From positions 1-24,047 of IMG/VR virus record IMGVR_UViG_3300028653_000294: a stretch of DNA of 24,047 bases; one strand, 5' to 3'. A program made the position numbers and the translations under genes. The DNA comes from a virus. Shown piece after piece: positions 1-7,189 of the stretch (the stretch's first letter is position 1; the number at the start of each line of letters is the position of its first letter). The notes beneath the pieces are model-generated. The model did not search any database. It saw only the letters and a list, made by a program, of their open reading frames with translations, and had not been told where the DNA came from.

Positions 1-170
1 GGCAGCACGAGGGGGGCCCCCAAGGTCGCGCTCACCACATCGTCCTGGCCACTCTTCTGCGCCGCATAGGTCGCGTTGAAGCTGGTGTCGAACGGGCCGC
101 AGCCGAACGAGCCGCCCGAGCTGGTCCCGACCGCGACTCCTGCGTGGTTGACGATGATGGGCGTTGACAT
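1..170 (-). CDS. hypothetical phage protein, N-terminal part (cut by window edge)
   Basis: This is the 5' end of a minus-strand gene that runs off the left edge. The ATG at 170-168 overlaps the TGA of the upstream gene (TGATG), so the two are translationally coupled. About 56 codons are visible, beginning MSTPIIVNHAGV and rich in Gly, Ser, Thr and Ala (TSSGGSFGCGPFDTSF). No recognisable motif is seen. It follows capsid and two small head genes, so a head-completion or virion role is possible, but that is only an inference from position. Confidence 0.7.
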   Translation of the reverse strand, partial: MSTPIIVNHAGVAVGTSSGGSFGCGPFDTSFNATYAAQKSGQDDVVSATLGAPLVL

Positions 171-586
171 CAGTGCCTCGCGACCATTCCGGTTTGGGGC
201 GCGCTCGTCACCCCGCCCCTGCCCTGGAATCGAGCCGAGAACGGGTACAGCGGCGTGTGCAGCATGTCAGCCAGGCGCGTGGCCTGCCCGTAGTAGGCGT
301 TTTCAAGCGCATCCATTTCGTCGGCCCGCAGTTCGATTCCGTCGACCTTGCTGACCTGCATTCGGAGCTGGCATTGGAAGATCGCATCGTCAGTCTGGTC
401 GAGCCGTCCGATCAGCATCCGCACGGTCTCTTCCGCTTCCGGCAGAATCAGGTTCATCGCCCGGTCCAGCAAAAACATGAACTGCGTGTCCAGCGGGATC
501 CCAATCGACAGAGAAGCATTCATCGACGTATTCGGATAGCCGAAGTGGTAGCGGACACGGGCCTTCTCTGAAAGCGTGAGGGCCAT
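170..586 (-). CDS. conserved-looking phage structural-region protein, 138 aa
   Basis: An open minus-strand frame of 138 aa starts with ATG two bases after the stop of the upstream gene and is coupled downstream through TGATG. The protein is mixed alpha/beta and fairly charged. It carries a long acidic-helix stretch (LPEAEETVRMLIGRLDQTDD, about residues 48-67) and an Arg/Gln-rich helix near residues 70-105. I do not recognise a named domain. Its place after the capsid, in the same operon, is where head-tail connector or neck proteins are usually found, but nothing in the sequence proves that role. Confidence 0.72.
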   Translation of the reverse strand: MALTLSEKARVRYHFGYPNTSMNASLSIGIPLDTQFMFLLDRAMNLILPEAEETVRMLIGRLDQTDDAIFQCQLRMQVSKVDGIELRADEMDALENAYYGQATRLADMLHTPLYPFSARFQGRGGVTSAPQTGMVARH

Positions 587-588
587 CG

Positions 589-978
589 TCAGTTCTCGAT
601 CGGCTCCGTCTTGAGGGCCTTCAGGAGTTGGCCGAACACGTGGTTATCGTACTGATTGGCGTCCAGAACGTTGCCTGCGCGGAATCTGTGCATGCAAGCA
701 CCCAGCAACACCTTGCCGTCCGCCAGCACGCGCACGCGACGGGTAGGAGCAAGCGCGACCTTCGGGGCTAGCGCCTCCGGCGGAGGCACCACGATGTCGA
801 GCGCTTCGATGGGCGCATCCTTGGCAGAGAACTCCTCGGCCGTCACGGCGAAGGCTGCCACCGGATCTACGGGTGGCGGAGGAGAGACTACCGGAGCGGC
901 CGGCGGTTCCTGAGCTTTCACTGACGCCGGCTTGGCATCCTTTTGCTTCGCTGCTGCTCTGTCGCTCATCAGGCTCAT
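589..978 (-). CDS. hypothetical phage protein with Pro/Ala-rich N-terminus, 129 aa
   Basis: I chose the ATG at 978 rather than a further in-frame start at 1026, because an SD site (AGGAG, 989-985) lies six bases before 978. Residues 1-45 are Lys/Ala/Pro-rich and probably disordered (AAAKQKDAKPASVKAQ, then VSPPPPVDP). The C-terminal third looks folded (VRVLADGKVLLGACMHRFRA). No family is recognised. The stop is two bases from the start of the next gene. The upstream 549 bases hold no convincing gene, so this gene is either read through from the capsid or has its own weak promoter there. Confidence 0.72.
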   Translation of the reverse strand: MSLMSDRAAAKQKDAKPASVKAQEPPAAPVVSPPPPVDPVAAFAVTAEEFSAKDAPIEALDIVVPPPEALAPKVALAPTRRVRVLADGKVLLGACMHRFRAGNVLDANQYDNHVFGQLLKALKTEPIEN

Positions 979-1527
979 CGGATTCTCCTGTTGGTCAAAA
1001 AGAGGCGGGGCACCGGACTCAGGCACTAGCAGTGACAGCGTTTAACCCACGCTGATGGGATCTGCTTGAGCGCGAGTCCAGAGTCATGGCCGAAGCCACC
1101 GACCACTCTCTAGAAGTGGGGCCGCCAGAGGGCGACGCGGTTCCATGGCCAAGGGCCAGGGTTGGCGTCTCCCGATAGCCGCGCAACAACTCATCCAGAG
1201 CACAAAGCTCGGTTGAGTTCGCCGTCATAGATGGGCGCGAATGTCCACTGACCAAAGCGGGCAAGCGCAATCCCGTCACAATCGGGCGACCAGCGCGGAC
1301 ATGAACCGGCACGTTCGTATGGGCAAGCACCGAAGCGCCGCCACCATGCCGGCGGGCCAGAACACAGCGACACGACCGCGTGTGTTTACGAGCCGAAGCT
1401 CCAGGCCCTTTAATTGCCCCGAAGGGCAAAACTGAGGCGCGACTATCCCGTGGCGCCGGTGCGCTCGTCGTGTCGGGATAGTCGCGGGAAAAGCACATTT
1501 CCTTCTCAGGCTGTGACGCGCGTTTCG
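979..1527. other. 549-bp intergenic stretch below the capsid gene
   Basis: No reading frame here has an SD site together with plausible protein composition. Frames reaching 60-177 codons on the minus strand run through the hairpins or lack an SD. The stretch contains two hairpins just after the capsid stop (1414-1486, listed separately) and a weak inverted repeat (AGCGT/ACGCT, 1038-1054). In a genome with almost no other gaps this is unusual. It may be a long leader for the 129-aa gene, a non-coding RNA, or a degenerate gene. Confidence 0.5.
1414..1486 (-). terminator. two consecutive hairpins after the capsid gene (possible attenuator or terminator)
   Basis: About 40 bases below the capsid stop codon the minus strand can form a perfect 13-bp stem: CGCGACTATCCCG at 1438-1450 pairs with CGGGATAGTCGCG at 1474-1486 around a 23-nt loop. 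It is followed six bases later by TTTT. That T-run leads into a second hairpin, TTGCCC-TTCG-GGGCAA (1429-1414), which has a stable UUCG tetraloop and is followed by TTAAA. Neither has a long U-run, so partial termination, processing or 3'-end protection of the capsid mRNA is more likely than a strong terminator. Confidence 0.55.
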
Positions 1528-2943
1528 CTAGATATGTTCCACCACGACGCACCGCTTAAACCTGGCGCTGTCGCCGGTGAGCACGTCGGTTCGGCAGGGC
1601 CAATCCATCACGCTCTTCCACACCGACGTCACGATGTCGCCCGTCACGTTCACGGGCGCTCGCAGGTAGACCTGCACGCGATCCACATTCACCTCGATGC
1701 CGTTGTTGGTCAGGCCGGTGAACTCACCCACCTGCCCGTTGACGCCGGCCTCAGTCACGAGACCGCCGAGGGGCCGGTAGTATTCGTAGACCGCTTCGGC
1801 GCCGATGAAGATCGGGCGTTGGATGAGGTCGCTGGTGTAGTTGTACATCTCGCCGCCGAACGCTTCGCCGGTGTCGGAGCCGTCGTACACGTTGGAGGTG
1901 CCACCTTGGACGTTCGACGCCTGCGGGGTCTCGGTGTCCTCGAACACCAGGCCACCCAGCACCTCGCCGATCGTGAACTCCTTGTACCAGTAGTAGTCCG
2001 GCAAGCTGGTCAAGAGCCGCTGGCTCTCGTCGCTGCTGAACAGTTGGCCCTTGGAGTAGTTGTTGAAGTGCGCGTGGTAGAAGCCGTCAGACATCTTCGG
2101 CACGTTGTTGTCCGCCATGTGGCCCACCGAACTGCGGTACAGGTCGAACGTGAAGCCGTGGCCCGTGCTCGTGACGGCATCGACGCTCAGGCCAGCGCCC
2201 GCGCGGTTGATGAAGCTGGCGTCAGCGGTCCAGATCGGATCCCGCGCCGTGACGTTGCTCCCGCTCAAGGTTTCGGCAACCGTCAGGGTGCCTGGCCCGG
2301 TTTCGTCGCCCGTGTAGGTCGGGGTGAAGCCCGTGATGGTGAGGGTCAGCGTGGCGCCGGAGGCGTGCTTGGTGTAGGCGATCAGCGGGTTGTTGCTCGA
2401 CACGGTGTCGAACTTGACCGTCGATCCAGTCGACAGGTCGGGGCGCCGCGCGGTCGTGAAACCGTTCAAGCGCGCCACCGTGATGGTGTGGCCCGAAGTC
2501 GCGGTCACTGTCGCGACCGTCTGGCCGCTCAGCGCGGCGTTGTACAACCGATCGCGTACGATGCGGTTGAGCGACATGCCAGCATCCAACCCGAGGGCCT
2601 GGACGTTGCTCACGAACAGTCGCGCGATCGACACGAGGTCGGTCACAGTCGAGATGTCCGGGGCGCGGCCGACCCACTGATGGAGCTGGGCGGACCACTG
2701 TTCATACTCGACGCTCTTCGCCCGCGGCTCGTCACCGGGCTTCAAGGGCTTGGTCGACGGCTTCATCAGGCCGCGGCCGGTGAACACCATGCTGTCGCCG
2801 ATGTTGGCGGGCCATTCCACCGGCTCGGCTTCGCCGCGGAACAGATTGCGGGGGTACAGGGCGTCCTTGAACTCCCGCTGCAGCACGTTCTGCTGCACCA
2901 GTTCTCGGACCTGGGGCGACTGTTGGATGACTGAGAAGTCCAT
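1528..2943 (-). CDS. major capsid protein
   Basis: A 471-aa protein directly downstream of the scaffold gene, the standard place for the head shell subunit. It starts with ATG behind a good SD (AGAGGA, about five bases away). The N-terminal part (FRGEAEPVEWPANIGDSMVF, about residues 35-54) and the helix-rich stretch near 95-140 resemble N4-gp56-like and related HK97-fold coat proteins. A Thr/Gly/Ser-rich beta segment at about 141-230 looks like an insertion (I-type) domain. The rest is Tyr/Asp-rich. There is no obvious N-terminal scaffolding (delta) domain, consistent with the separate scaffold gene. The family assignment is by resemblance; the capsid role is well supported by context. Confidence 0.85.
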   Translation of the reverse strand: MDFSVIQQSPQVRELVQQNVLQREFKDALYPRNLFRGEAEPVEWPANIGDSMVFTGRGLMKPSTKPLKPGDEPRAKSVEYEQWSAQLHQWVGRAPDISTVTDLVSIARLFVSNVQALGLDAGMSLNRIVRDRLYNAALSGQTVATVTATSGHTITVARLNGFTTARRPDLSTGSTVKFDTVSSNNPLIAYTKHASGATLTLTITGFTPTYTGDETGPGTLTVAETLSGSNVTARDPIWTADASFINRAGAGLSVDAVTSTGHGFTFDLYRSSVGHMADNNVPKMSDGFYHAHFNNYSKGQLFSSDESQRLLTSLPDYYWYKEFTIGEVLGGLVFEDTETPQASNVQGGTSNVYDGSDTGEAFGGEMYNYTSDLIQRPIFIGAEAVYEYYRPLGGLVTEAGVNGQVGEFTGLTNNGIEVNVDRVQVYLRAPVNVTGDIVTSVWKSVMDWPCRTDVLTGDSARFKRCVVVEHI

Positions 2944-2988
2944 GGATTTCCTCTTTCGTTGGTGTTCGTCGGCTGTTGGCCGTCAGTT

Positions 2989-3843
2989 TCAGCTTGCTCT
3001 GCCTGTCAGGAGCGGTCGGTCGTAGCCGCGATTCCGCCTATACTCGCGGTACTGTTCCTTGTTCATCTTCGTAACGTCGATGGTTCCGGCCTGCCCGGCA
3101 GCGGCTGCGGTTCCCGCGGCCGATGGCGGTACATGAGAGCCGGGGGGCGCTCCCACGGTCCCGGTCGTCGCGGGCACGACCGTTTCCCCAAAGATGTAGG
3201 GGTGTCCTTGCCGCAACTCCTTGAAGAATTTATCTTCGTCCATCTTGCTCAGCTCGTCCTCGGATTTCCCTTGGCAGTGCTGGGTGTACAGATGGATCGC
3301 GTAGTCGACGTCCTTGACGCCACACCGGCCGGCAATGCGTTCGAGGTTGGACCGGGCTTCGATGGCATCGCGTTCTCGCTCGGCCCTGCGGCGTCGCTTC
3401 TGCTCGTCTGCCAATCGTCGTTCGGACTGTTCTCGCTCGCGCTGCGCCCTCGCCTTGTCTCGCTCGAATTGCTGCATGGCCTGGCGGTCATTGCGGTTCT
3501 TGGGCGGGACCGGGGGAGGAGGTGATCCGCTGGCCTGGCCCTGCGGCTGGGCCTGCGGTGACTTCGGCGCGGCGGCTCGTCGAGTGAGCAACCCATCGAC
3601 GTGGGCCATCAGTGCGGTGTGGTTCGCGTATCCCTTGGCCACGGCAGCCGCGTCGAGTTCGGCTTGGTAGGCGGTTCGACCGCTTCTCTTCGCCTGCTCG
3701 ACTCGCTTGTCAAATGCGGCTTGGGGGATCATGACGTTCTTGCCCTGGGGGGCGGGAGGTGCGGCTCCGACGGGCGGAGTGCTTACTGGCGGTGTTCCTG
3801 GGGCTGGCGGTTGATTCGGATCGGGTTGGTTTTCGTTCGGCAT
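2989..3843 (-). CDS. head scaffolding protein
   Basis: A 284-aa protein 45 bases before the capsid gene, with a strong SD (GAGGAG) six bases before its ATG. Residues 1-35 are Pro/Asn-rich and disordered. A second Pro-rich linker lies near 90-115. A long, highly charged Arg/Glu/Lys helix at about 118-172 (e.g. ERDKARAQREREQSERRLAD) predicts a coiled coil. The C-terminus has a short basic Tyr/Arg motif (MNKEQYREYRRNRGYDRPLL), the kind of helix with which scaffolds contact coat protein. Order, composition and lack of catalytic motifs fit an assembly scaffold that is lost from the mature head. Confidence 0.85.
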   Translation of the reverse strand: MPNENQPDPNQPPAPGTPPVSTPPVGAAPPAPQGKNVMIPQAAFDKRVEQAKRSGRTAYQAELDAAAVAKGYANHTALMAHVDGLLTRRAAAPKSPQAQPQGQASGSPPPPVPPKNRNDRQAMQQFERDKARAQREREQSERRLADEQKRRRRAERERDAIEARSNLERIAGRCGVKDVDYAIHLYTQHCQGKSEDELSKMDEDKFFKELRQGHPYIFGETVVPATTGTVGAPPGSHVPPSAAGTAAAAGQAGTIDVTKMNKEQYREYRRNRGYDRPLLTGRAS

Positions 3844-3859
3844 GACTCGCTCCTCGGAG

Positions 3860-4015
3860 CTACTCGTTTACGTCGCGGTCACCGGCTGTATCGTCGCCGT
3901 CGTCACGAGTGACGACTTCAACGGGCGGGCACGCAAGGTATCGAGCCACGTTGCGCGGGACAGAGGCGCCCTGAGTGAATCTCAGGTTGGCGTGTGTCCC
4001 GCTGAAAGGTTTCAT
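3860..4015 (-). CDS. small hypothetical protein, 51 aa
   Basis: A short frame fills the gap between the 290-aa gene and the scaffold. It encodes MKPFSGTHANLRFTQG followed by a compact basic middle and an acidic tail (RDDGDDTAGDRDVNE). Its 3' end contains the SD of the scaffold gene, so the two are probably coupled. A GGAG 13 bases before the ATG is a poor SD, so coupling to the upstream gene, whose stop is 22 bases away, is likely. No family is recognised. A lone GTHANLRFTQG-type opening might be a short virion peptide; this is only a guess. Confidence 0.6.
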   Translation of the reverse strand: MKPFSGTHANLRFTQGASVPRNVARYLACPPVEVVTRDDGDDTAGDRDVNE

Positions 4016-4037
4016 GTGGCGCTACTGACTCCGTCGG

Positions 4038-4910
4038 TTAGACGATGTCCGCAATCGAGGCCATGAGGCAACTCACCTTCTGCGAGCTGTCGGCCTTGGC
4101 GTAGATGGCGTCGTAGGTGGTCAGGAGGTCGGCGGCGCAGAACTTCAGACCGCGATAGCCATCCCAAAAAACTTCACCAGTCGAGAGCGTGTGGTTCGGA
4201 TCGCGGATGAGCTTCAGGACGCCCGGGGTCGTGCCGTAGCCGTGGATGCTGATGATCGATGACGGCGTGTAGGTCAGCGTCCCGGTGAGGTAGCTCGTCA
4301 CGGTGAGGCTCGGCTCGGTGCAGCCGCCCATTGTGCCGTTGGCGGCGGTGGCCGCCATACAGGCTCGCAGCGACTTGATGTCGACGAGCGCGGCATTGAC
4401 CTGCGCAGCCAGTGCGGTGTTGTCGACCTTGGCGGCGCTGAGGTCCACCAGAACCGCACTCAGCTTGGCATCGGTCGCGCTGATGTCCACCACTGCGGCG
4501 TTGACCTTGGTGATCAGAGCCTTGATGTCGGTCACGCACTGGTTCACCGAGACGTAGTTGGCGTTTGCCAGGTTCGCCAGAATCGTCTGATCGGGCGATG
4601 CGTAGGCAACGGCGGCCGTCGAAACCGCCGTCGCAACTGAAACCGACGAAGCGGAGACCGTAACTACGGCAGTTGCCGTGGGGATGATCCCAGTCGCCCC
4701 GGACGTTGCCGTCGGCGTGAGCGTAGGGGTGACGGCGGTTCCGACGGTGACGGCCGAAACCGAGACGGCCGTGTTGGCGACGTCGAGCAACACCGAGAGG
4801 ATGTCGCCCAGAGGCGCCTTCTGGCTGGCGTCGGACTCTTTGCCCAGAATGCCGGTGTTGTAGGCGTCGCGAACTGTGCTGGAGTGGGTCGTGGTGTCGT
4901 TGATGGCCAT
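4038..4910 (-). CDS. Thr/Ala/Val-rich virion-like protein with heptad repeats, 290 aa
   Basis: The ATG at 4910 follows an SD (GGAGAG) by about seven bases. Residues 1-40 are polar; 45-105 are a low-complexity Thr/Val/Ala/Ser stretch. Residues 115-185 contain a repeating amphipathic pattern (AALVDISATDAKLSAVLVDL, then AALAAQVNAALVDIKSL-like units) typical of trimeric coiled-coil or fibre stalks. The C-terminal 100 residues look globular (GTTPGVLKLIRDP, FWDGYRGLKF). It sits before the scaffold in the head operon. A head fibre or decoration protein is a reasonable inference, but I recognise no family. Confidence 0.72.
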   Translation of the reverse strand: MAINDTTTHSSTVRDAYNTGILGKESDASQKAPLGDILSVLLDVANTAVSVSAVTVGTAVTPTLTPTATSGATGIIPTATAVVTVSASSVSVATAVSTAAVAYASPDQTILANLANANYVSVNQCVTDIKALITKVNAAVVDISATDAKLSAVLVDLSAAKVDNTALAAQVNAALVDIKSLRACMAATAANGTMGGCTEPSLTVTSYLTGTLTYTPSSIISIHGYGTTPGVLKLIRDPNHTLSTGEVFWDGYRGLKFCAADLLTTYDAIYAKADSSQKVSCLMASIADIV

Positions 4911-4948
4911 GGAATGTCTCTCCTCAAATCAGTGACTGATGCCGCCGA

Positions 4949-5107
4949 TCACTTGTCGGCGTTCGTGTTGCCAACCGTCGACTTGAACGGCAGCGGCTTA
5001 TCTTTCGCCGGAAGCACCGAAGAAGCCGTGTTGACTTCCAGTCCGCTGGGCTTGTAGGAACCGTGCTTTGCGTCGTACTCTTTGACAGGGGTGCTCTCGT
5101 CGCTCAT
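4949..5107 (-). CDS. small hypothetical protein with KPLPF motif, 52 aa
   Basis: A 52-aa minus-strand gene with an excellent SD (AAGGAG) six bases before the ATG; that SD also contains the TAA of the gene upstream. The product starts MSDESTPVKEYDAKHG and ends with KDKPLPFKSTVGNTNADK. The KPLPF followed by a basic residue matches the C-terminus of the neighbouring 69-aa protein (EKPLPFRRG), suggesting two small proteins that bind the same partner or arose by duplication. No domain is recognised; the protein is probably mostly unstructured. Confidence 0.75.
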   Translation of the reverse strand: MSDESTPVKEYDAKHGSYKPSGLEVNTASSVLPAKDKPLPFKSTVGNTNADK

Positions 5108-5117
5108 CTGGTTCTCC

Positions 5118-5327
5118 TTACCCCCGTCGAAACGGGAGCGGTTTTTCGACGGCGGGCTTCACGCTCGCGCCTTCGAGTAGTGGTTTCTCAGCCTTCGCCA
5201 TCTCGGAGGCTCCCCGCCCGCCGGTCAGACCGTCAGGGGCGGTGCGAGGCTTGTCTTCGCGAATCGTCCCGAACTTGCGGCCAAGCTCAAGCGCGCGCCG
5301 TCGACCTGGTGAAAGAGCTTCGCTCAT
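5118..5327 (-). CDS. small basic hypothetical protein, 69 aa
   Basis: The ATG at 5327 overlaps the stop of the upstream gene (ATGA) and has GAGGA eight bases before it. The protein has a basic N-terminal helix (SPGRRRALELGRKFGTIRE), a Gly-rich middle and a C-terminus ending EKPLPFRRG, which shares the KPLPF motif with the next gene's product. No known domain is seen. Tight coupling on both sides shows it is a real member of the head operon. Confidence 0.75.
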   Translation of the reverse strand: MSEALSPGRRRALELGRKFGTIREDKPRTAPDGLTGGRGASEMAKAEKPLLEGASVKPAVEKPLPFRRG

Positions 5328-5596
5328 GTTCGCTTCCTCGGGGTTGCCTCGAACAAATTCGGGTTCCTGGCCGGTGGCAAATTGGGCAGCTTCTGGCTTG
5401 CCGGTAGTGCGATGCGAGCATTGGGTGACTTCCCAGTGACGGTCAGGCCCGGAGCGTCCATCGCGGAATCAGATTCCGGGGGCGCCTGCTCGGGCATAAA
5501 CCGCGGGTCAGCCTTGGGCGTCGTTCTCGTCAGATCCACATTGACGGTCCCGCCAGCGGGCTCTGCGCGCAAGGCGTTTTTGAGGTTGCCCGGCAT
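5324..5596 (-). CDS. Pro-rich hypothetical protein, 90 aa
   Basis: I start the gene at the ATG at 5596, which overlaps the upstream stop as TGATG. An upstream extension of 43 codons is open only because it lies antiparallel in the acidic gene, and it yields an unlikely Arg/Gly string. The 90-aa product (MPGNLKNALRAEPAGG...) is Pro/Asn/Ala-rich, with PNLPPARNPNLF and a basic end (TPRKRT). It is probably unstructured. It overlaps the next gene by four bases. Function is unknown; location suggests a minor virion or assembly role. Confidence 0.72.
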   Translation of the reverse strand: MPGNLKNALRAEPAGGTVNVDLTRTTPKADPRFMPEQAPPESDSAMDAPGLTVTGKSPNARIALPASQKLPNLPPARNPNLFEATPRKRT

Positions 5597-6135
5597 CACT
5601 CGGCCTCGGGTTCCTCTTCGCCTTCGGGCTCGCCACCTTCGGGCTCTTCTTCGGTCGCCCCTTCCTCGCCGCCGCTCTCCCCGCCCTCGCCGTCTTCCTC
5701 CTCCATCTTGCGGACGGCCCGGCACCAGCCGACGAAGCCATCGACGTCTTCCACGTCGAGCGCTTCGCCCAGCTTGCGAAAGTCCTTCTTGCCCGCTTCC
5801 TCGGTCCAGCCACAGAACCCGTGCACCGCCTCGGCATCGAGTTCTTCTTCGAGTTGTTCGACGCCGGCCTTCGGCTGCGCGTCGCTGCCCGTGCGGAACT
5901 CGTCGATGATCTCGTTGATCGTTGGAACGGCTTCCTTCAGCGACGCCGTCAGCGACTCGACCGTCTGCTCTTCCTCTTCGCCGCCCTCTTCCTCGTCGTC
6001 GTCGGAGCCGTCGTCCGAGGCCGCTCCAGTGTCGGCGGGATCCCCACCTCCACCCTCGTCCTCTGGCGGATCGAGTTCGGTCTGTGACTTGTTCAGCAGC
6101 GACTTGAGCTTCTTCGGGTCAACTTGGCTGGTCAT
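5596..6135 (-). CDS. highly acidic protein with Glu-rich tail, 179 aa
   Basis: I chose the ATG at 6135 (MTSQVDPKKLKSLL) because a longer frame would run back across the divergent promoter. A GGAAG lies ten bases upstream. Residues 25-60 are Asp/Gly/Glu-rich, the middle (about 60-140) is a possible folded helical region with two related motifs (AVHGFCGWTEEAG and DVDGFVGWCRAVRK), and the last 40 residues are almost only Glu, Gly and Pro. The net charge is extremely negative. Such proteins can be DNA mimics, chaperone-like assembly factors or disordered spacers; nothing here decides. It is the first gene of the distal head operon and is transcribed away from the HTH gene. Confidence 0.75.
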   Translation of the reverse strand: MTSQVDPKKLKSLLNKSQTELDPPEDEGGGGDPADTGAASDDGSDDDEEEGGEEEEQTVESLTASLKEAVPTINEIIDEFRTGSDAQPKAGVEQLEEELDAEAVHGFCGWTEEAGKKDFRKLGEALDVEDVDGFVGWCRAVRKMEEEDGEGGESGGEEGATEEEPEGGEPEGEEEPEAE

Positions 6136-6185
6136 GGTCGTGTACTTCCGAGGTAACACAATTCGTGCCTCACGAAAATGTAAGC

Positions 6186-6230
6186 TTGACTTTTGGCCCA
6201 ACTTCGTTGCTATGATGGTGCAAGCACCAT
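6186..6230 (+). promoter_or_regulatory. promoter with operator-like palindrome over the transcription start
   Basis: TTGACT (6186-6191) and an extended -10, TGcTATGAT (6208-6216), lie 19 bases apart. Immediately after the -10 box is a perfect inverted repeat ATGGTGC-AA-GCACCAT (6215-6230), whose right arm includes the AT of the start codon at 6229. Transcription would begin near 6223, so the leader is about six bases and contains no SD. The palindrome in this place is a classic autorepression operator for the HTH protein it precedes, although as RNA it could also hide the start codon. Confidence 0.65.
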
Positions 6231-6444
6231 GAAGCAAAAGAACGACACCGAGATGAGCCCAGAGCATCAGACCCGCCTGAAGGCCCTCATCGAAGCACAG
6301 GGCACATGCCAAGCCGCGCGGCACTTGGGTCTGAGCAGGCCGGCCCTCGAACGCGCAGCGGGCGGATTGCGAATCCACCGAGGGACCGCGCTGCTACTTG
6401 CCCATCAGATCGCGGCGAGAGACCAACAGGGGAAGACACCTTGA
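6229..6444 (+). CDS. small helix-turn-helix regulator, 71 aa
   Basis: The frame could begin upstream at 6193, but that would place translation before the -10 box, so the ATG at 6229 is preferred. The 71-aa product has a helix-turn-helix pattern at about residues 15-55: ALIEAQGTCQAARHLGLSRP, then ALERAAGGLRIHRGTALLL. This looks like small phage regulators of the Cro/Fis-like type. It is the first gene of the plus-strand cassette and probably controls it, and itself, through the palindrome at 6215-6230. The lack of a usual SD and the short leader suggest leaderless-type translation. Confidence 0.72.
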   Translation: MKQKNDTEMSPEHQTRLKALIEAQGTCQAARHLGLSRPALERAAGGLRIHRGTALLLAHQIAARDQQGKTP

Positions 6445-6472
6445 TCTATTTGGCCAATCCGAGGGGCAGAGT

Positions 6473-7189
6473 ATGATTATCCACACGCCCGGCATCATCC
6501 CCGGTCTTCCGGGCGAACGCTCGATCGCAGTTCTGAAGGACGACACGCACCTGTCGCGATGGATCGAACAGCACCACTGTCTCGGCGCAGATCTGTCGTG
6601 CCCACCGATCAAACTGATTCCGCTGGTGCTCGACCTGATACCGGAAGGATCGACCGTCATCGACGCAGGCGCCAGCCTTGGAGACCACGCCTCGTCCTAT
6701 GCGACGAAGGCCGGCACCGTGCATGCCTTCGAGCCGCAAGTTGAGCCCTTCGAGTGCCTCCGGCAGAACTGTGCGGACCTGCCGAACGTCGTGCTCCACA
6801 ACTGCGGCCTGTCAGATCGCGTGGCTTCGCTCAAGATCAAGCGTGAGGAAAACGCCGGGGCCAGCCACATCGACGCAGACGGTGACGTGCCGGTCGAGGT
6901 GGTGACACTCGACAGCTTCGGTCTGTCGCCAGCGCTCATCAAGTGGGACATCGAAGGCCACGAGGTGTTGGCCCTGCGAGGCGCGCGTGGGACAATTCTG
7001 CGCTGCCGGCCCATCATGGTCGTCGAAGTCAATTCCTGGGGACTAGGTCTCTCAGGCTTCACGATCCGCGACTTGGAGACGGAGCTGCGCTGGCTTGGCT
7101 ACTCGGCGGAATGCAAGGACATCCGCACGGGACAGCCGTTCAACCCGAGCGACGGGAGAGACGGCTACGACATTGTGTGCAGACCATGA
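6473..7189 (+). CDS. FkbM-family SAM-dependent methyltransferase
   Basis: An ATG at 6473 follows GAGGGG by six bases, giving a 238-aa protein. It has the class I methyltransferase signature: motif I VIDAGASLGDH (62-72), the acidic FEP (86-88) that holds the SAM ribose, and the FkbM hallmarks VTLDSF (144-149) and IKWDIEGHE (156-164). FkbM enzymes O-methylate sugars or small molecules. Together with the glycosyltransferase downstream, the likely job is to methylate a glycan on the virion, host envelope or phage DNA; this substrate is inference. Length fits the family core. It ends in an ATGA overlap with the next gene. Confidence 0.88.
   Translation: MIIHTPGIIPGLPGERSIAVLKDDTHLSRWIEQHHCLGADLSCPPIKLIPLVLDLIPEGSTVIDAGASLGDHASSYATKAGTVHAFEPQVEPFECLRQNCADLPNVVLHNCGLSDRVASLKIKREENAGASHIDADGDVPVEVVTLDSFGLSPALIKWDIEGHEVLALRGARGTILRCRPIMVVEVNSWGLGLSGFTIRDLETELRWLGYSAECKDIRTGQPFNPSDGRDGYDIVCRP

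Noticed and set aside
1191-1373. 60-codon minus-strand frame (GTG start) with Cys, Trp and a FAPIYDGELN stretch
   Set aside because: The composition looks somewhat protein-like, but there is no SD, an in-frame stop lies just before the GTG, and no coupling to a neighbour. It could be a remnant gene.
1019-1552. 177-codon minus-strand frame through the post-capsid gap
   Set aside because: It begins inside the capsid gene, crosses both hairpins, and its product has no SD, no fold-like pattern and Ser/Arg-rich composition.
1414-2934. 506-codon open frame on the plus strand opposite the capsid gene
   Set aside because: It starts inside a hairpin, has no SD, and its Val/Arg/Ala/His-rich product is the usual mirror of a G+C-rich gene; the minus-strand capsid frame has clear composition and an SD.
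5597-5725. Upstream extension of the 90-aa protein
   Set aside because: It would encode an Arg/Gly string that is only the second frame of the Glu-rich gene, whereas the ATG at 5596 is coupled by TGATG.
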